Origin: an uncultured Candidatus Saccharibacteria bacterium
Lineage (GTDB): Bacteria > Patescibacteriota > Saccharimonadia > Saccharimonadales > Saccharimonadaceae
Reading direction: 5' to 3'
DNA length: 9,609 bases
NCBI GenBank assembly: GCA_937919305.1
Contig: CALFQW010000082.1
Coordinates: 1 to 9,609, forward strand
Notes under the pieces: generated by a model
Databases searched by the model: none
Seen by the model: only the letters and a program-made list of their open reading frames with translations
What the model was told of the DNA's origin: nothing
Part shown: one piece after another, positions 1 to 6,760 of the stretch
Position numbering within the stretch: the first letter of the stretch is position 1
Layout: each line of letters begins with the position of its first letter
Position numbers and translations under genes: made by a program

Positions 1-18
1 AGTACGCTATCAGGCTCA

Positions 19-24
19 TATACT
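19..24 (+). promoter_or_regulatory. Possible -10 box for tRNA-Trp
   Basis: TATACT lies 17 bases before the tRNA and would place a start near base 31. A -35 box at normal spacing would fall at or outside the window edge, so it cannot be checked. The same hexamer is proposed as a -10 box before cyoA and before the gene at 8017. Confidence 0.3.
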
Positions 25-41
25 GAATACTGCACTTTTAT

Positions 42-117
42 AGGGGAGTAGCTCAATTGGTAGAGTAGCGGTCTCCAAAACCGTTGGCTGCAGGTTCAAG
101 TCCTGTCTCCCCTGCCA
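42..117 (+). tRNA. trnW: tRNA-Trp (anticodon CCA)
   Basis: A full cloverleaf can be folded by eye. The acceptor AGGGGAG (42-48) pairs with CTCCCCT (107-113). The D stem is GCTC/GAGT. The anticodon stem GCGGT (68-72) pairs with ACCGT (80-84) around a loop with anticodon CCA at 75-77 and T at 74. The T stem is GCAGG/CCTGT with loop TTCAAGT. The discriminator is G114 and the 3' CCA is encoded at 115-117. CCA reads only UGG, which fits the standard use of UGA as stop seen in neighbouring genes. A terminator follows directly, so this looks like a single-gene unit or the end of a transcript entering from the left. Confidence 0.97.
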
Positions 118-121
118 CAGT

Positions 122-149
122 AAGTCTTGTCTTATGACGGGACTTTTTT
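122..149 (+). terminator. Intrinsic terminator of tRNA-Trp
   Basis: A 10-bp stem (122-131 with 136-145, two G-T pairs) closes a TTAT loop and runs into six T residues at 144-149. The T tract is on the plus strand only, so this serves the tRNA. It touches the last bases of the convergent deacylase gene. Confidence 0.85.
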
Positions 150-861
150 AATCAGGTAACCGATTCAGTAACCCTCCAAAATTATAAGGAGTGAACTTAT
201 CGTTTATGAAGATGGGATATGCTGGACTTGCAACACGCATTTTTTGCGCAGTGTCATCATCGAGTGCTTTAAATGCCCTCAAATTCTTCTCAGCCAGATT
301 ATACTGATCTCTATCCTCTAGACTCATGCGATAAACGAATCGATACTTTTCTACAGTAGCCTTTTGCTCCGTCGCACCCTCTCTTATTAGCGCAGCCAGC
401 TTCTGACGCCATATGGCAACACTATTTTGCGGACTTGAGACACTGATCTCGACCGAGATGCAGTTTTGAGCGTATTTGTTGATACAATCGTAATCCGCGA
501 CCACAACTCTCTTCAGGTTGAAATAAGCAGCTACGTCAAACAGAAGGGATTCAGCCTTCTCGCCGACAAAAGCACAGTCGTTATTGGGACAATACGTGTT
601 GTGGAAATCGATCACTAGATCGTAACTTGAAGCTTTGCGCAACAATGAGCGCGCTCGAACCGATTCATATGTGCCCGTCGTTTCTTTGCCAGGAAACGAC
701 CTGTTCAAGTCTTCTGACGTGTATCTAGTTGATGCCTCAACAGCTCTTGGGTTTGCAATGCAATAATCGATGCCAAGTATTGGCTTCTGCTGGAGAGAGC
801 GTACTAAGTCGATACCTAGCATTTCATTTCCGTGCATGCCCCCTATAACTAGTATTTTCAT
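148..861 (-). CDS. AstE/AspA-type zinc deacylase (M14-like)
   Basis: This 237-residue protein resembles the succinylglutamate desuccinylase/aspartoacylase branch of the M14 metallopeptidase fold, enzymes that cut an acyl or amino-acid amide bond using one zinc ion. The zinc ligands are visible as HGNE (H10, E13) and H87 in the DFHNTY segment. DLNRSFPG at 51-58 supplies the substrate-binding Asn/Arg pair, and E138 in ISVEIS is a candidate catalytic base. There is no signal peptide or membrane segment, so it is probably cytosolic. The length is short for aspartoacylases (about 300 residues), suggesting the C-terminal domain is reduced. Its ATG overlaps the TGA of the upstream gene as ATGA, with AGAGGGG 9 bases upstream, so the two are probably translated together. 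Substrate cannot be told from sequence: N-acyl amino acids or a peptide end are possible. No terminator is seen downstream on this strand. Confidence 0.8.
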   Translation of the reverse strand: MKILVIGGMHGNEMLGIDLVRSLQQKPILGIDYCIANPRAVEASTRYTSEDLNRSFPGKETTGTYESVRARSLLRKASSYDLVIDFHNTYCPNNDCAFVGEKAESLLFDVAAYFNLKRVVVADYDCINKYAQNCISVEISVSSPQNSVAIWRQKLAALIREGATEQKATVEKYRFVYRMSLEDRDQYNLAEKNLRAFKALDDDTAQKMRVASPAYPIFINDKFTPYNFGGLLNRLPD

Positions 862-1574
862 ACTATATCACCCCTCTCCATTTCAATAATTACTAGGTCC
901 CTCCAGTCTGGTATTGAACCAGCAGTTTCGACTGCCCCAATATCACTTCTGTTTCTATCGCCTGCGAATATATATGCACTTGTTGGAAAATCACGCACAG
1001 TGGCAGCTATCATCTGAGGGCTGATGGTTCTAAATGCTAGACAGTCTGATCCCAGGTAACGCAACATATCATCGATACAGCTATAAAAGTTCTTCAAACC
1101 ACCCTTCTCTACTATGGCTCTGTTTGCGAATACTTCATCCAGCCAAACGATGGGCCGCTCGGGAAGATCTGATAACCATTTTGACATTCGTGTTGTATCG
1201 GAGTATTTTTCCTCTGCTATTTCATCAGGTGTCGCTAGCCATGCATAAGCAGCGAGCGATACATCGTCTTCTTTTTGTTCGACGTACCAAACACTCTTGA
1301 ACTTCTGACTGAGCTTTTTGAAGCGCTCTGTCAACTCAGAAGCCGTATACGCTTCTTCTTTAGGCGACAACTGACATAATCCGCATACCTCATTCATTTC
1401 TAGTGCTGAAAGGCCGCTTCGACATCTCTGTAGTCTATCTGGGCATTTAGTCACTTCTCTCCACGGCTCACCGGCAAATGCACTCTGGTATACTTGTATG
1501 ATTTGCGTCATGGGTAAGTCTGCGCTTTGAGGCTTCATCAAGCCTTGTTTTTCGATCATTAGTATTTTCTCCAT
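858..1574 (-). CDS. Possible GNAT-like acyltransferase with Cys cluster
   Basis: I do not firmly recognise this 238-residue protein. The N-terminal stretch at 28-40 (VYQSAFAGEPWRE) resembles the first helix of some GNAT N-acyltransferases, and the alternating strand/helix pattern at 96-115, 141-150, 177-190 and 226-232 would suit that fold. Cysteines at 44, 51, 64 and 67 (C-x6-C-x12-C-x2-C) form a possible zinc-binding insertion. No clear acetyl-CoA loop (Q/RxxGxG/A) is visible, which weakens the call. Start choice is open. The ATG at 1574 has no ribosome site and could only begin a leaderless message, while the ATG at 1559 has GGAG at 1569-1572 with 9 bases spacing and would give 233 residues. 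The 3' end overlaps the deacylase start by 4 bases, so the products may act on the same compound. Confidence 0.6.
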   Translation of the reverse strand: MEKILMIEKQGLMKPQSADLPMTQIIQVYQSAFAGEPWREVTKCPDRLQRCRSGLSALEMNEVCGLCQLSPKEEAYTASELTERFKKLSQKFKSVWYVEQKEDDVSLAAYAWLATPDEIAEEKYSDTTRMSKWLSDLPERPIVWLDEVFANRAIVEKGGLKNFYSCIDDMLRYLGSDCLAFRTISPQMIAATVRDFPTSAYIFAGDRNRSDIGAVETAGSIPDWRDLVIIEMERGDIV

Positions 1575-1591
1575 AATTTTAGTAAATACAT

Positions 1592-1618
1592 AAAAAGCCA
1601 GCGAGATGCTGGCTTTTT
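1592..1618. terminator. Two-way intrinsic terminator
   Basis: AAAAAGCCAGC (1592-1602), loop GAGAT, GCTGGCTTTTT (1608-1618): an 11-bp perfect arm pair with A and T tracts on both sides, so it can work in both directions. On the minus strand it lies 16 bases after the TrpR-like stop codon and would end that transcript and any cyo read-through. The next gene begins only 18 bases further on, leaving little room for a full promoter. Confidence 0.9.
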
Positions 1619-1633
1619 CTTTATAGGGATTAC

Positions 1634-1960
1634 CTATTCAGCATCTGCTGGCGACATATGCTGGGAATGCTCTTTGCAGTTGGCGGCCTCGAATACAATT
1701 CGATACCCACCGCTTCCGTTTTTTAACCATTCACGGATTCTCGCAACGGTGCGTGTGCTGAGCCTTGTTTTTCTAATTATATCTTCGTATTTTTCTCCTG
1801 CCTGTAACATAAGTGCTGCTTCGAGACGTGAGCTTATTTCGATAATTTCCTTTTGCGTAAGTACGTCAGTCAAAAACAATTGCATAGTTTTTTCATCGGC
1901 TATGCTGGCTAATGTGAGGGATAATTGCTGCGGTAGGTCTTTTTGCCAAACGTTCATCAT
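1634..1960 (-). CDS. TrpR-family regulator, YerC/YecD type
   Basis: This 108-residue protein matches the Trp repressor superfamily, YerC/YecD branch. That branch consists of small all-helical DNA-binding proteins that act as dimers; its ligand is not generally known. Residues 34-56 (TQKEIIEISSRLEAALML and on) form the conserved helix pair, and about 57-80 (EKYEDIIRKTRLSTRTVARIREWL) the helix-turn-helix, followed by the usual GSGGYRIV at 82-89. A tail of about 18 residues with one Cys and two His follows. Two ATG codons in tandem open the gene. Only 6 bases separate the first from a -10 box, so the mRNA is probably leaderless. A 22-bp palindrome covering that promoter suggests autoregulation. 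The gene lies just after cyoE with no terminator between, so it may also be made from the cyo transcript. Confidence 0.85.
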   Translation of the reverse strand: MMNVWQKDLPQQLSLTLASIADEKTMQLFLTDVLTQKEIIEISSRLEAALMLQAGEKYEDIIRKTRLSTRTVARIREWLKNGSGGYRIVFEAANCKEHSQHMSPADAE

Positions 1961-1964
1961 GAAG

Positions 1965-1986
1965 ATACTTTACCAAAGTAAAGTAT
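1965..1986. promoter_or_regulatory. 22-bp palindromic operator
   Basis: ATACTTTAC (1965-1973), centre CAAA, GTAAAGTAT (1978-1986): a perfect 9-bp inverted repeat. It covers the -10 box and most of the spacer of the promoter for the TrpR-like gene, ending 5 bases before its start codon. A repressor bound here would block RNA polymerase. The obvious candidate is the gene's own helix-turn-helix product, which is an inference. It does not resemble the E. coli trp operator, whose core is CTAG. The left arm also contains the -10 box, so part of the symmetry could be a by-product of promoter sequence. Confidence 0.7.
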
Positions 1987-1995
1987 TGATGTCAA
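1967..1995 (-). promoter_or_regulatory. Promoter of the TrpR-like gene, leaderless
   Basis: On the minus strand a perfect -35 box TTGACA (1990-1995) is followed by a 17-base spacer and TAAAGT (1967-1972) as -10 box. The expected start of transcription is at or next to the A of the ATG at 1960, so the message would have no leader and no ribosome site. The -35 box lies 7 bases beyond the cyoE stop codon. Confidence 0.7.
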
Positions 1996-2001
1996 TACAT
2001 A

Positions 2002-2868
2002 TCAGATTACGCCGCTAATAATCAAGGAAACGCACAGGATGAGTAAAACCCATAGCGACCAACGAAACTGTCTCTTCGCCCATATATCAATATCTGATGC
2101 GTTCGTGAGGCAAAGCTTTAGCCAGTAGCCCCCAGCGAGGAACATGGCAACAAGCCATAACAGGCTTGCACCTCCAAATAACCACAAAGCTACACAAGAA
2201 ATGATAAACAATAAGGCATAAATAATGATTTGTCTACGGGTTTCATCTACTCCCCTTACTATGGGTAATAAAGGGATGTTCGCTTTTTTGTAATCCTTGC
2301 GCTGGAATATCGCTATAGATAGAAAGTGTGACATCTGCCAAAATACCAGGATAAGAAACAAAATGAGCGCCGTAGTATCAAGTCTGCCGGATGCAGCCGT
2401 ATATCCTATCACCGGCGGCATCGAACCAGATATAGTTCCGATGATTGTGCTGTGATGTGTCCTGCGTTTTGCATAACCATAGAGAAACACGTACGCGATA
2501 AACCCAACGTAGCTCAAAAAAACTGTTAGCAGGTTTGTTAGCAAAGCTAGAGCTACTGTACCTGTAGCGAGTAGTACAGATGCCAACCAGTAACCTTCAC
2601 GGACACTAACCTGCCCTGATATAAATGGGCGTTTTTTTGTTCTGGCCATTTCTCTATCGATATCGATATCGATGATGTTATTGAACACACATGATGCTGA
2701 CATGACGAGCATTAGCCCGATTAGCATGCCCATGAAGCTATTTACATCGATAGCTCCATAGAATAGGTAGCCCGCTATTGCAGTGAGCGCGTTTCCATAA
2801 ACAATACCTGGCTTTATGAGGACATAATACAGTCGAAGGCGATTGGAAACGCTATCGATGATGGCCAT
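2002..2868 (-). CDS. cyoE: Heme O synthase (protoheme IX farnesyltransferase)
   Basis: CyoE/CtaB is a membrane prenyltransferase of the UbiA family that adds a farnesyl group to heme b, giving the heme o used at the oxidase active site. The first Asp-rich motif is NNIIDIDIDREMARTKKRP, with N64, D67 and D71 (numbered from the ATG at 2868) holding the Mg-diphosphate. The second conserved block is YGYAKRRTHHSTIIGTISG followed by MPPVIGY. Hydrophobic segments throughout fit about nine membrane helices, and 288 residues is the normal size. I place the start at the ATG at 2868, which lies inside cyoD and overlaps it by 17 bases. An upstream TTG at 2925 would add 19 basic residues not typical of the family. 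No terminator follows before the TrpR-like gene. Confidence 0.95.
   Translation of the reverse strand: MAIIDSVSNRLRLYYVLIKPGIVYGNALTAIAGYLFYGAIDVNSFMGMLIGLMLVMSASCVFNNIIDIDIDREMARTKKRPFISGQVSVREGYWLASVLLATGTVALALLTNLLTVFLSYVGFIAYVFLYGYAKRRTHHSTIIGTISGSMPPVIGYTAASGRLDTTALILFLILVFWQMSHFLSIAIFQRKDYKKANIPLLPIVRGVDETRRQIIIYALLFIISCVALWLFGGASLLWLVAMFLAGGYWLKLCLTNASDIDIWAKRQFRWSLWVLLILCVSLIISGVI
2656..2673. repeat. Three tandem ATCGAT copies inside cyoE
   Basis: Three exact head-to-tail copies of the self-complementary hexamer ATCGAT (2656-2661, 2662-2667, 2668-2673) encode the alternating Ile-Asp run of the prenyl-diphosphate motif. Gain or loss of one copy would stay in frame but add or remove an Ile-Asp pair, changing the spacing of the catalytic aspartates. 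Confidence 0.9.
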
Positions 2869-3247
2869 TGCTGTTATGATTCTTTTCCGGTCGAATGTTC
2901 TCTTCTTCCTGGATATAGTTATCAATGTCTCTTGGCATCATATTGTAGTTTAGGTTTGACATTATCCAGAGCGATCCGAATCCTATGATGATTACTACCA
3001 TAGCCATGAACAATAATGAGATTGTATTGAGCCTAGGTCGTTCCTCTTCTGCTAGATGGAAGAAGAAAACAAGCTGTACGATAAGTTGAAGCACTGCGAG
3101 AACAGCGATAATTGCTATGCCAAAATGTTTGTTATCGGACAATAGTATCGTACTAAGGAAAGCGCCCAGCGTTAGGGTAACGCAAAAAACGAACCCTATA
3201 ATGTAAGCCATGAACAGTTTTCTAGTGCCTCTATCGAAATCATTCAT
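2852..3247 (-). CDS. cyoD: Cytochrome bo3 quinol oxidase subunit IV
   Basis: This small membrane subunit supports assembly of the CuB site in bo3 oxidases. From the ATG at 3247 it has 131 residues with three hydrophobic helices (about 11-35, 42-64 and 74-96). The family signature QLIVQLVFFFHL is at 54-65. The tail (105-131) is longer and more charged than usual and ends in GHHR. The ATG at 3247 is preferred because it follows the cyoC stop after a single base. A TTG at 3274 would add 9 residues reaching into cyoC. GGGGG lies about 12 bases upstream as a possible ribosome site. The 3' end overlaps the cyoE start. Confidence 0.93.
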   Translation of the reverse strand: MNDFDRGTRKLFMAYIIGFVFCVTLTLGAFLSTILLSDNKHFGIAIIAVLAVLQLIVQLVFFFHLAEEERPRLNTISLLFMAMVVIIIGFGSLWIMSNLNYNMMPRDIDNYIQEEENIRPEKNHNSNGHHR

Positions 3248-3248
3248 G

Positions 3249-3833
3249 CTAGAACTTTGCCCCCAAGTAAACAATTGAAAAGATAAATATCCAGATCAGG
3301 TCGAGGAAATGCCAAAACAGCGCAAAGAGCACTATCCTTTTCTTATTTATGGAGTCGAGGCCATGTCTGTATATAGCTGCCGCAAGATATACTAGCCAAA
3401 GTACCCCGATGGCTATGTGGAGTCCATGTGTACCAACCAGCGTGAAGAAGCTCGATAGAAACGCACTGGTCTGCCACGTAAACCCTTCATGTATCAGGTG
3501 TTGAAACTCGTTGATCTCAAGTGCTAGGAATGTACCTCCCAATAAGCCAGTGAGTACAAGCATTGATAAGGCTATCCTCTTCGAACCAACTCTGAAACCG
3601 AGAAGTGCCATACCGACCGTAAATGAGCTTGCCAGGAGTATTAGCGTTTCAATGAGTATGTAGTTTAGATCGAAAAGCTCTGCACCGGTTGGCCCACCCG
3701 CTGTTGCGTTTCGAAGGACTGCGAAGGTAGCAAACAAACTAGCGAATAGCACACAGTCTGTCATGAGGTAGATCCAAAAGCCAAGTGAGCTTTTGTCGTT
3801 ATGCGGAGCGATTGATGTGTTCGCTTGACTCAT
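3249..3833 (-). CDS. cyoC: Cytochrome bo3 quinol oxidase subunit III
   Basis: Heme-copper oxidase subunit III carries no redox centre and stabilises subunit I and its proton uptake. This 194-residue protein shows the five-helix layout of the short Cyo type (E. coli CyoC has 204 residues). Recognisable blocks are LGFWIYLMTDCVLFASLFAT near residue 17, the second helix with ETLILLASSFTVGMA, THGLHIAIGVLWLVYL near 134, and the final FALFWHFLDLIWIFIFSIVY. The start codon overlaps the cyoB TGA as ATGA, and no good ribosome site is seen, so translation is probably coupled to cyoB. Confidence 0.96.
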   Translation of the reverse strand: MSQANTSIAPHNDKSSLGFWIYLMTDCVLFASLFATFAVLRNATAGGPTGAELFDLNYILIETLILLASSFTVGMALLGFRVGSKRIALSMLVLTGLLGGTFLALEINEFQHLIHEGFTWQTSAFLSSFFTLVGTHGLHIAIGVLWLVYLAAAIYRHGLDSINKKRIVLFALFWHFLDLIWIFIFSIVYLGAKF

Positions 3834-5779
3834 CCCATGGCCTCGCTCAGAATATCTTTCTTTGTGACAAGCATTTCTGTATCTCTATCGTTTGCTCGAT
3901 GAACGATAGAGTAGATGATCAATACTGCTGCAATGATAACAAGCCACCATATATGCCAGATGATACCAAAGCCTGCAATTGTGGAGAGGATACCAATAAA
4001 TAGTCCTATCCCAGAATTTTTGGGTAAATGAAACGGCTGGAAAGTCTCCATTTCATTTTTATTCTCATTGCCCTGCTTTTGATACCAAAACGCATCAATA
4101 CTTTTTACCTGTGGCAAGACAGCGAAGTTATAACTTGGAGAAGGTGAAGTCGTCGACCATTCGAGTGTACGACCATCCCAGGGGTCTCCGTTATGATCTA
4201 TCCGCTGCTTTCTCGTCCAGATACTGTAGCCAATCTGTAATAGCTGTATACCTACTGCTATGACAATAATAACTGCTCCGATGCCTGCAACGATGAATAG
4301 TCCTTGCCACCCTAATGAAGCATCATAATGATCTAGCCGTCTAGTTGCGCCCATGAGGCCGAGTACATACAGTGGCACAAATGCAGTCACAAAGCCTATG
4401 ATCCATGTCCACGCGGCCAATTTACCAAGGCCTTCGTGGAGTTTGAAACCAAATATCTTCGGGAACCAATATGTCAGTCCCGCGAAATAACCAAACAGTA
4501 CCCCACCAATGATCATGTTGTGAAAGTGCGCTACGAGAAACAAACTGTTGTGGAGCTGGAAGTCTACAGCCGGTATCGCATGCAATACTCCTGTCATGCC
4601 GCCGATAGTGAATGTGACAACAAATCCCATAAACCAATACATTGGACTGGTAAACCGCACTCTACCTCTATACATAGTAAAGAGCCAGTTGAACACTTTG
4701 ACACCAGTCGGGATTGCGATCACCATCGTCATGATGCCGAAGAATGCGTTGACGTTTGCGCCGCCACCCATTGTGAAGAAGTGGTGTAACCACACTACAT
4801 AGCTCAAAAAAGTAATAGCCATGATAGCAACCACCATCGATTTGTAGCCAAATAATTTTTTTCCGGAGAAAGTAGCTACTATTTCAGAGAATATTCCGAA
4901 TGCTGGAAGAATAAGAATGTACACTTCTGGATGCCCCCATGCCCAAATGAGATTGATATACATCATAGGATTACCCCCCATATCAGACGTAAAGAAGTGC
5001 ATACCCATGAGTCTATCAAGACTTAGCATAGCTAAAGTCCCGGTCAAAATTGGAAAAGAAAATGCTACCAGTATCATTGCGCCGAGCACAGACCAAGCGA
5101 AAATCGGCATTTTCATGAGACTCATACCAGGGGCACGCTCCTTGAGTATTGTTACTATGAAGTTGATCCCTGACAGAAGACTTCCTATACCAGCTATTTG
5201 GATGGACCATATCCAATAATCAACACCGACGCCCGGACTGTATTCGAGGCCTGAGAGTGGTGGGTATGCCATCCATCCCGTTGCGGCAAATTCACCGATA
5301 ATGAGGGATGTATTGACGAGTGCCATTCCGCTGAAGAAGAGCCAAAAGCTAACAGAGTTCAGGAATGGAAATGCTACATCGCGGGCTCCGAGCATCTGTG
5401 GCAAGATTAAGTTGATGATACCGAACATCGCACCCATCGCCACAAAGAAGATCATGATCGTCCCATGAGCTGTAAATATTTGCTGAAAGTGTTCTGACGT
5501 TAAGACAGCATTTGCCTCGTTAGAACCAATAATCTGCTGCAGCCTCATGAGCAGTGCGTCTCCGAGACCGCGTATCAACATAACGAGAGCAACGACAATG
5601 TACATAACGCCAATCTTTTTGTGATCTAGGCTAGTCAGCCACTCTTTGTAGAGCCACTTCCACCGCTTAAGTACGGTTATGAGTACGATGATGCCGACCA
5701 ATCCACCTACAACGGACAGCGCTCCGCCTATCACTACAGGATCATATGGAAGTGCATCCCAGCCTAGTCGTCCTAACAT
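3830..5779 (-). CDS. cyoB: Cytochrome bo3 quinol oxidase subunit I
   Basis: This is the catalytic, proton-pumping subunit that oxidises quinol and reduces O2 to water. It has 649 residues against 663 in E. coli, and its conserved part aligns with an offset of one. Low-spin heme ligands are H105 (TAHGTIM) and H420; the high-spin heme ligand is H418 (VAHFHN). CuB ligands are H283, H332 and H333 (WLHHFF), with the His-Tyr crosslink partner Y287 (GHPEVY). Proton-path residues N123, D134 and E285 (D channel) and K361 (K channel, TGVK) are present. The quinol-site residues R70, D74, H97 and Q100 are also kept, supporting ubiquinol as donor. The start at 5779 directly abuts cyoA and has a strong GGAGGAG ribosome site (5788-5794) with 8 bases spacing. 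Confidence 0.99.
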   Translation of the reverse strand: MLGRLGWDALPYDPVVIGGALSVVGGLVGIIVLITVLKRWKWLYKEWLTSLDHKKIGVMYIVVALVMLIRGLGDALLMRLQQIIGSNEANAVLTSEHFQQIFTAHGTIMIFFVAMGAMFGIINLILPQMLGARDVAFPFLNSVSFWLFFSGMALVNTSLIIGEFAATGWMAYPPLSGLEYSPGVGVDYWIWSIQIAGIGSLLSGINFIVTILKERAPGMSLMKMPIFAWSVLGAMILVAFSFPILTGTLAMLSLDRLMGMHFFTSDMGGNPMMYINLIWAWGHPEVYILILPAFGIFSEIVATFSGKKLFGYKSMVVAIMAITFLSYVVWLHHFFTMGGGANVNAFFGIMTMVIAIPTGVKVFNWLFTMYRGRVRFTSPMYWFMGFVVTFTIGGMTGVLHAIPAVDFQLHNSLFLVAHFHNMIIGGVLFGYFAGLTYWFPKIFGFKLHEGLGKLAAWTWIIGFVTAFVPLYVLGLMGATRRLDHYDASLGWQGLFIVAGIGAVIIVIAVGIQLLQIGYSIWTRKQRIDHNGDPWDGRTLEWSTTSPSPSYNFAVLPQVKSIDAFWYQKQGNENKNEMETFQPFHLPKNSGIGLFIGILSTIAGFGIIWHIWWLVIIAAVLIIYSIVHRANDRDTEMLVTKKDILSEAMG

Positions 5780-6667
5780 CTAGTGTGCTCCTCCATGAGA
5801 CATATGACCTTGGGTATATCGAAATATTACATCATCATAGAGCTTAGCGTTCGATACAACATAGCGATCGCTAGAACGATCAATGGTTGGTTTTCTGATT
5901 TCATTATACATTTGATCAGTTAGCGTTTTGTTAGTTCGTGTTGTTTTCGATATCCACTCGGTATATTCAGTTTCGCTTACTGCTCGCGTGGTAAATTTCA
6001 TGTCGGCGTGCCCTCTGCCGCTGATATTTGCGGAAGTACCCCTGTACACACCCACCCGGTCAGCCTGTAAGTGCAGCCGTGTGCTCATGCCTGACATTGC
6101 GTATACCTGCCCTCCTAGCTGCGGTATCCAGAAGGAATTCATAGGGGCGTCACTAGTTATCACAAAGTTGATCGGACGATCTACTGGAACGACAAGTTCG
6201 TTCAGGCTAGCAATACTATGGTCGGGATATATAAACAGCCATCGCCATTGCAGCGCTATAACCTGCACATTGACCGGTGTCTTATCGGAAACGATCGGTT
6301 TGTACGGATCTAGAGCATGTGATGATTGCCACGTTACAGCTGCTAGCACAATGATGATTGCAATCGGGATACCCCACCACAGTGACTCAAGGGCTTTGCT
6401 TGATGCCCACTCTGGGCTGTAGCGGTTACTCACGCTGCGTGCAGCGCTATATTGCCTAGCGATGATTGCGAGTAGTGCGAAGACGACTGCGCTCACGCCG
6501 GTCATAATGAGCGTCGCAAAAATGAATAGATTTTTCTGTTGCTGAGCAATCAAACCCTTGGACTCAAGTAACTGGAAAGTTGCGTCTCTAGAAGTGAGGA
6601 ATATCGCTACACCTACTAATAATAAGACGACAATCGGCACCCAGATATGCAGCATGTATCTACCCAT
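5780..6667 (-). CDS. cyoA: Cytochrome bo3 quinol oxidase subunit II
   Basis: Subunit II of the quinol oxidase has 295 residues. A hydrophobic N-terminus (7-24) is followed by two membrane helices (about 47-70 and 96-113), then an outward-facing cupredoxin domain from about 130 to 230. Family blocks include KGLIAQQQKNL, QWRWLFIYP (140-148), MNSFWIPQLGGQVYAM (176-191) and GTSANISGRGHADMKF (210-225). The Cys, His and Met ligands of CuA are missing, as expected for a quinol rather than cytochrome c oxidase. Unlike E. coli CyoA there is no lipobox Cys near the N-terminus, so lipid anchoring is unlikely. The ATG at 6667 has no ribosome site and would have a leader of about 7 bases. It is first in the operon and divergent from the NADH dehydrogenase gene. 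Confidence 0.97.
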   Translation of the reverse strand: MGRYMLHIWVPIVVLLLVGVAIFLTSRDATFQLLESKGLIAQQQKNLFIFATLIMTGVSAVVFALLAIIARQYSAARSVSNRYSPEWASSKALESLWWGIPIAIIIVLAAVTWQSSHALDPYKPIVSDKTPVNVQVIALQWRWLFIYPDHSIASLNELVVPVDRPINFVITSDAPMNSFWIPQLGGQVYAMSGMSTRLHLQADRVGVYRGTSANISGRGHADMKFTTRAVSETEYTEWISKTTRTNKTLTDQMYNEIRKPTIDRSSDRYVVSNAKLYDDVIFRYTQGHMSHGGAH

Positions 6668-6680
6668 AAATCTTATGTCT

Positions 6681-6689
6681 AGTATAGCA
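6681..6689 (-). promoter_or_regulatory. Extended -10 promoter of cyoABCDE
   Basis: TGCTATACT reads on the minus strand as an extended -10 element, with transcription expected near 6674, about 7 bases before the cyoA ATG. No fair -35 box is seen at 16-18 bases. The sequence ACTGCTATA is shared with the pspC promoter at about 9154-9162. I see no convincing operator palindrome in the 93-base divergent gap. Confidence 0.5.
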
Positions 6690-6713
6690 GTATTAGTAGT
6701 AACTTTTCTCAGA

Positions 6714-6719
6714 TAATAT
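6714..6719 (+). promoter_or_regulatory. Possible -10 box for the NADH dehydrogenase gene
   Basis: TAATAT, 47 bases before the GTG start, would give a leader of about 35 bases that keeps the ribosome site at 6751-6756. The matching -35 region (6691-6696, TATTAG) is poor, so this is a weak call. It lies back to back with the cyo promoter. Confidence 0.35.
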
Positions 6720-6750
6720 TTTTTGTTAGCATAAGAGAAATAATCCCTAG

Positions 6751-6756
6751 AAAGGA
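6751..6756 (+). promoter_or_regulatory. Ribosome binding site fixing the GTG start
   Basis: AAAGGA sits 4 bases before GTG at 6761. The GTG codon immediately precedes the Lys/Arg-rich lead-in to the FAD-binding strand, so it is the natural start although no ATG is present. Confidence 0.7.
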
Positions 6757-6760
6757 TACT

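Noticed and set aside
42..1960. tRNA-Trp and a TrpR homologue near each other as a tryptophan-sensing unit
   Set aside because: They are separated by two unrelated genes, lie on opposite strands, and no trp biosynthesis gene or leader peptide with Trp codons is visible. YerC/YecD proteins are not established tryptophan sensors.
2852..3274. TTG starts at 3274 (cyoD) and 2925 (cyoE)
   Set aside because: Both are rare-codon extensions into the upstream gene without good ribosome sites; the ATG codons at 3247 and 2868 fit the family N-termini better.
4422..5219. Several open frames on both strands within cyoB
   Set aside because: They are shadows of the strongly conserved cyoB frame, have no ribosome sites or recognisable products.
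5928..6422. 164-codon plus-strand frame opposite cyoA
   Set aside because: Antisense to a well-conserved cyoA; the composition is that of a reversed coding strand and no family is recognised.
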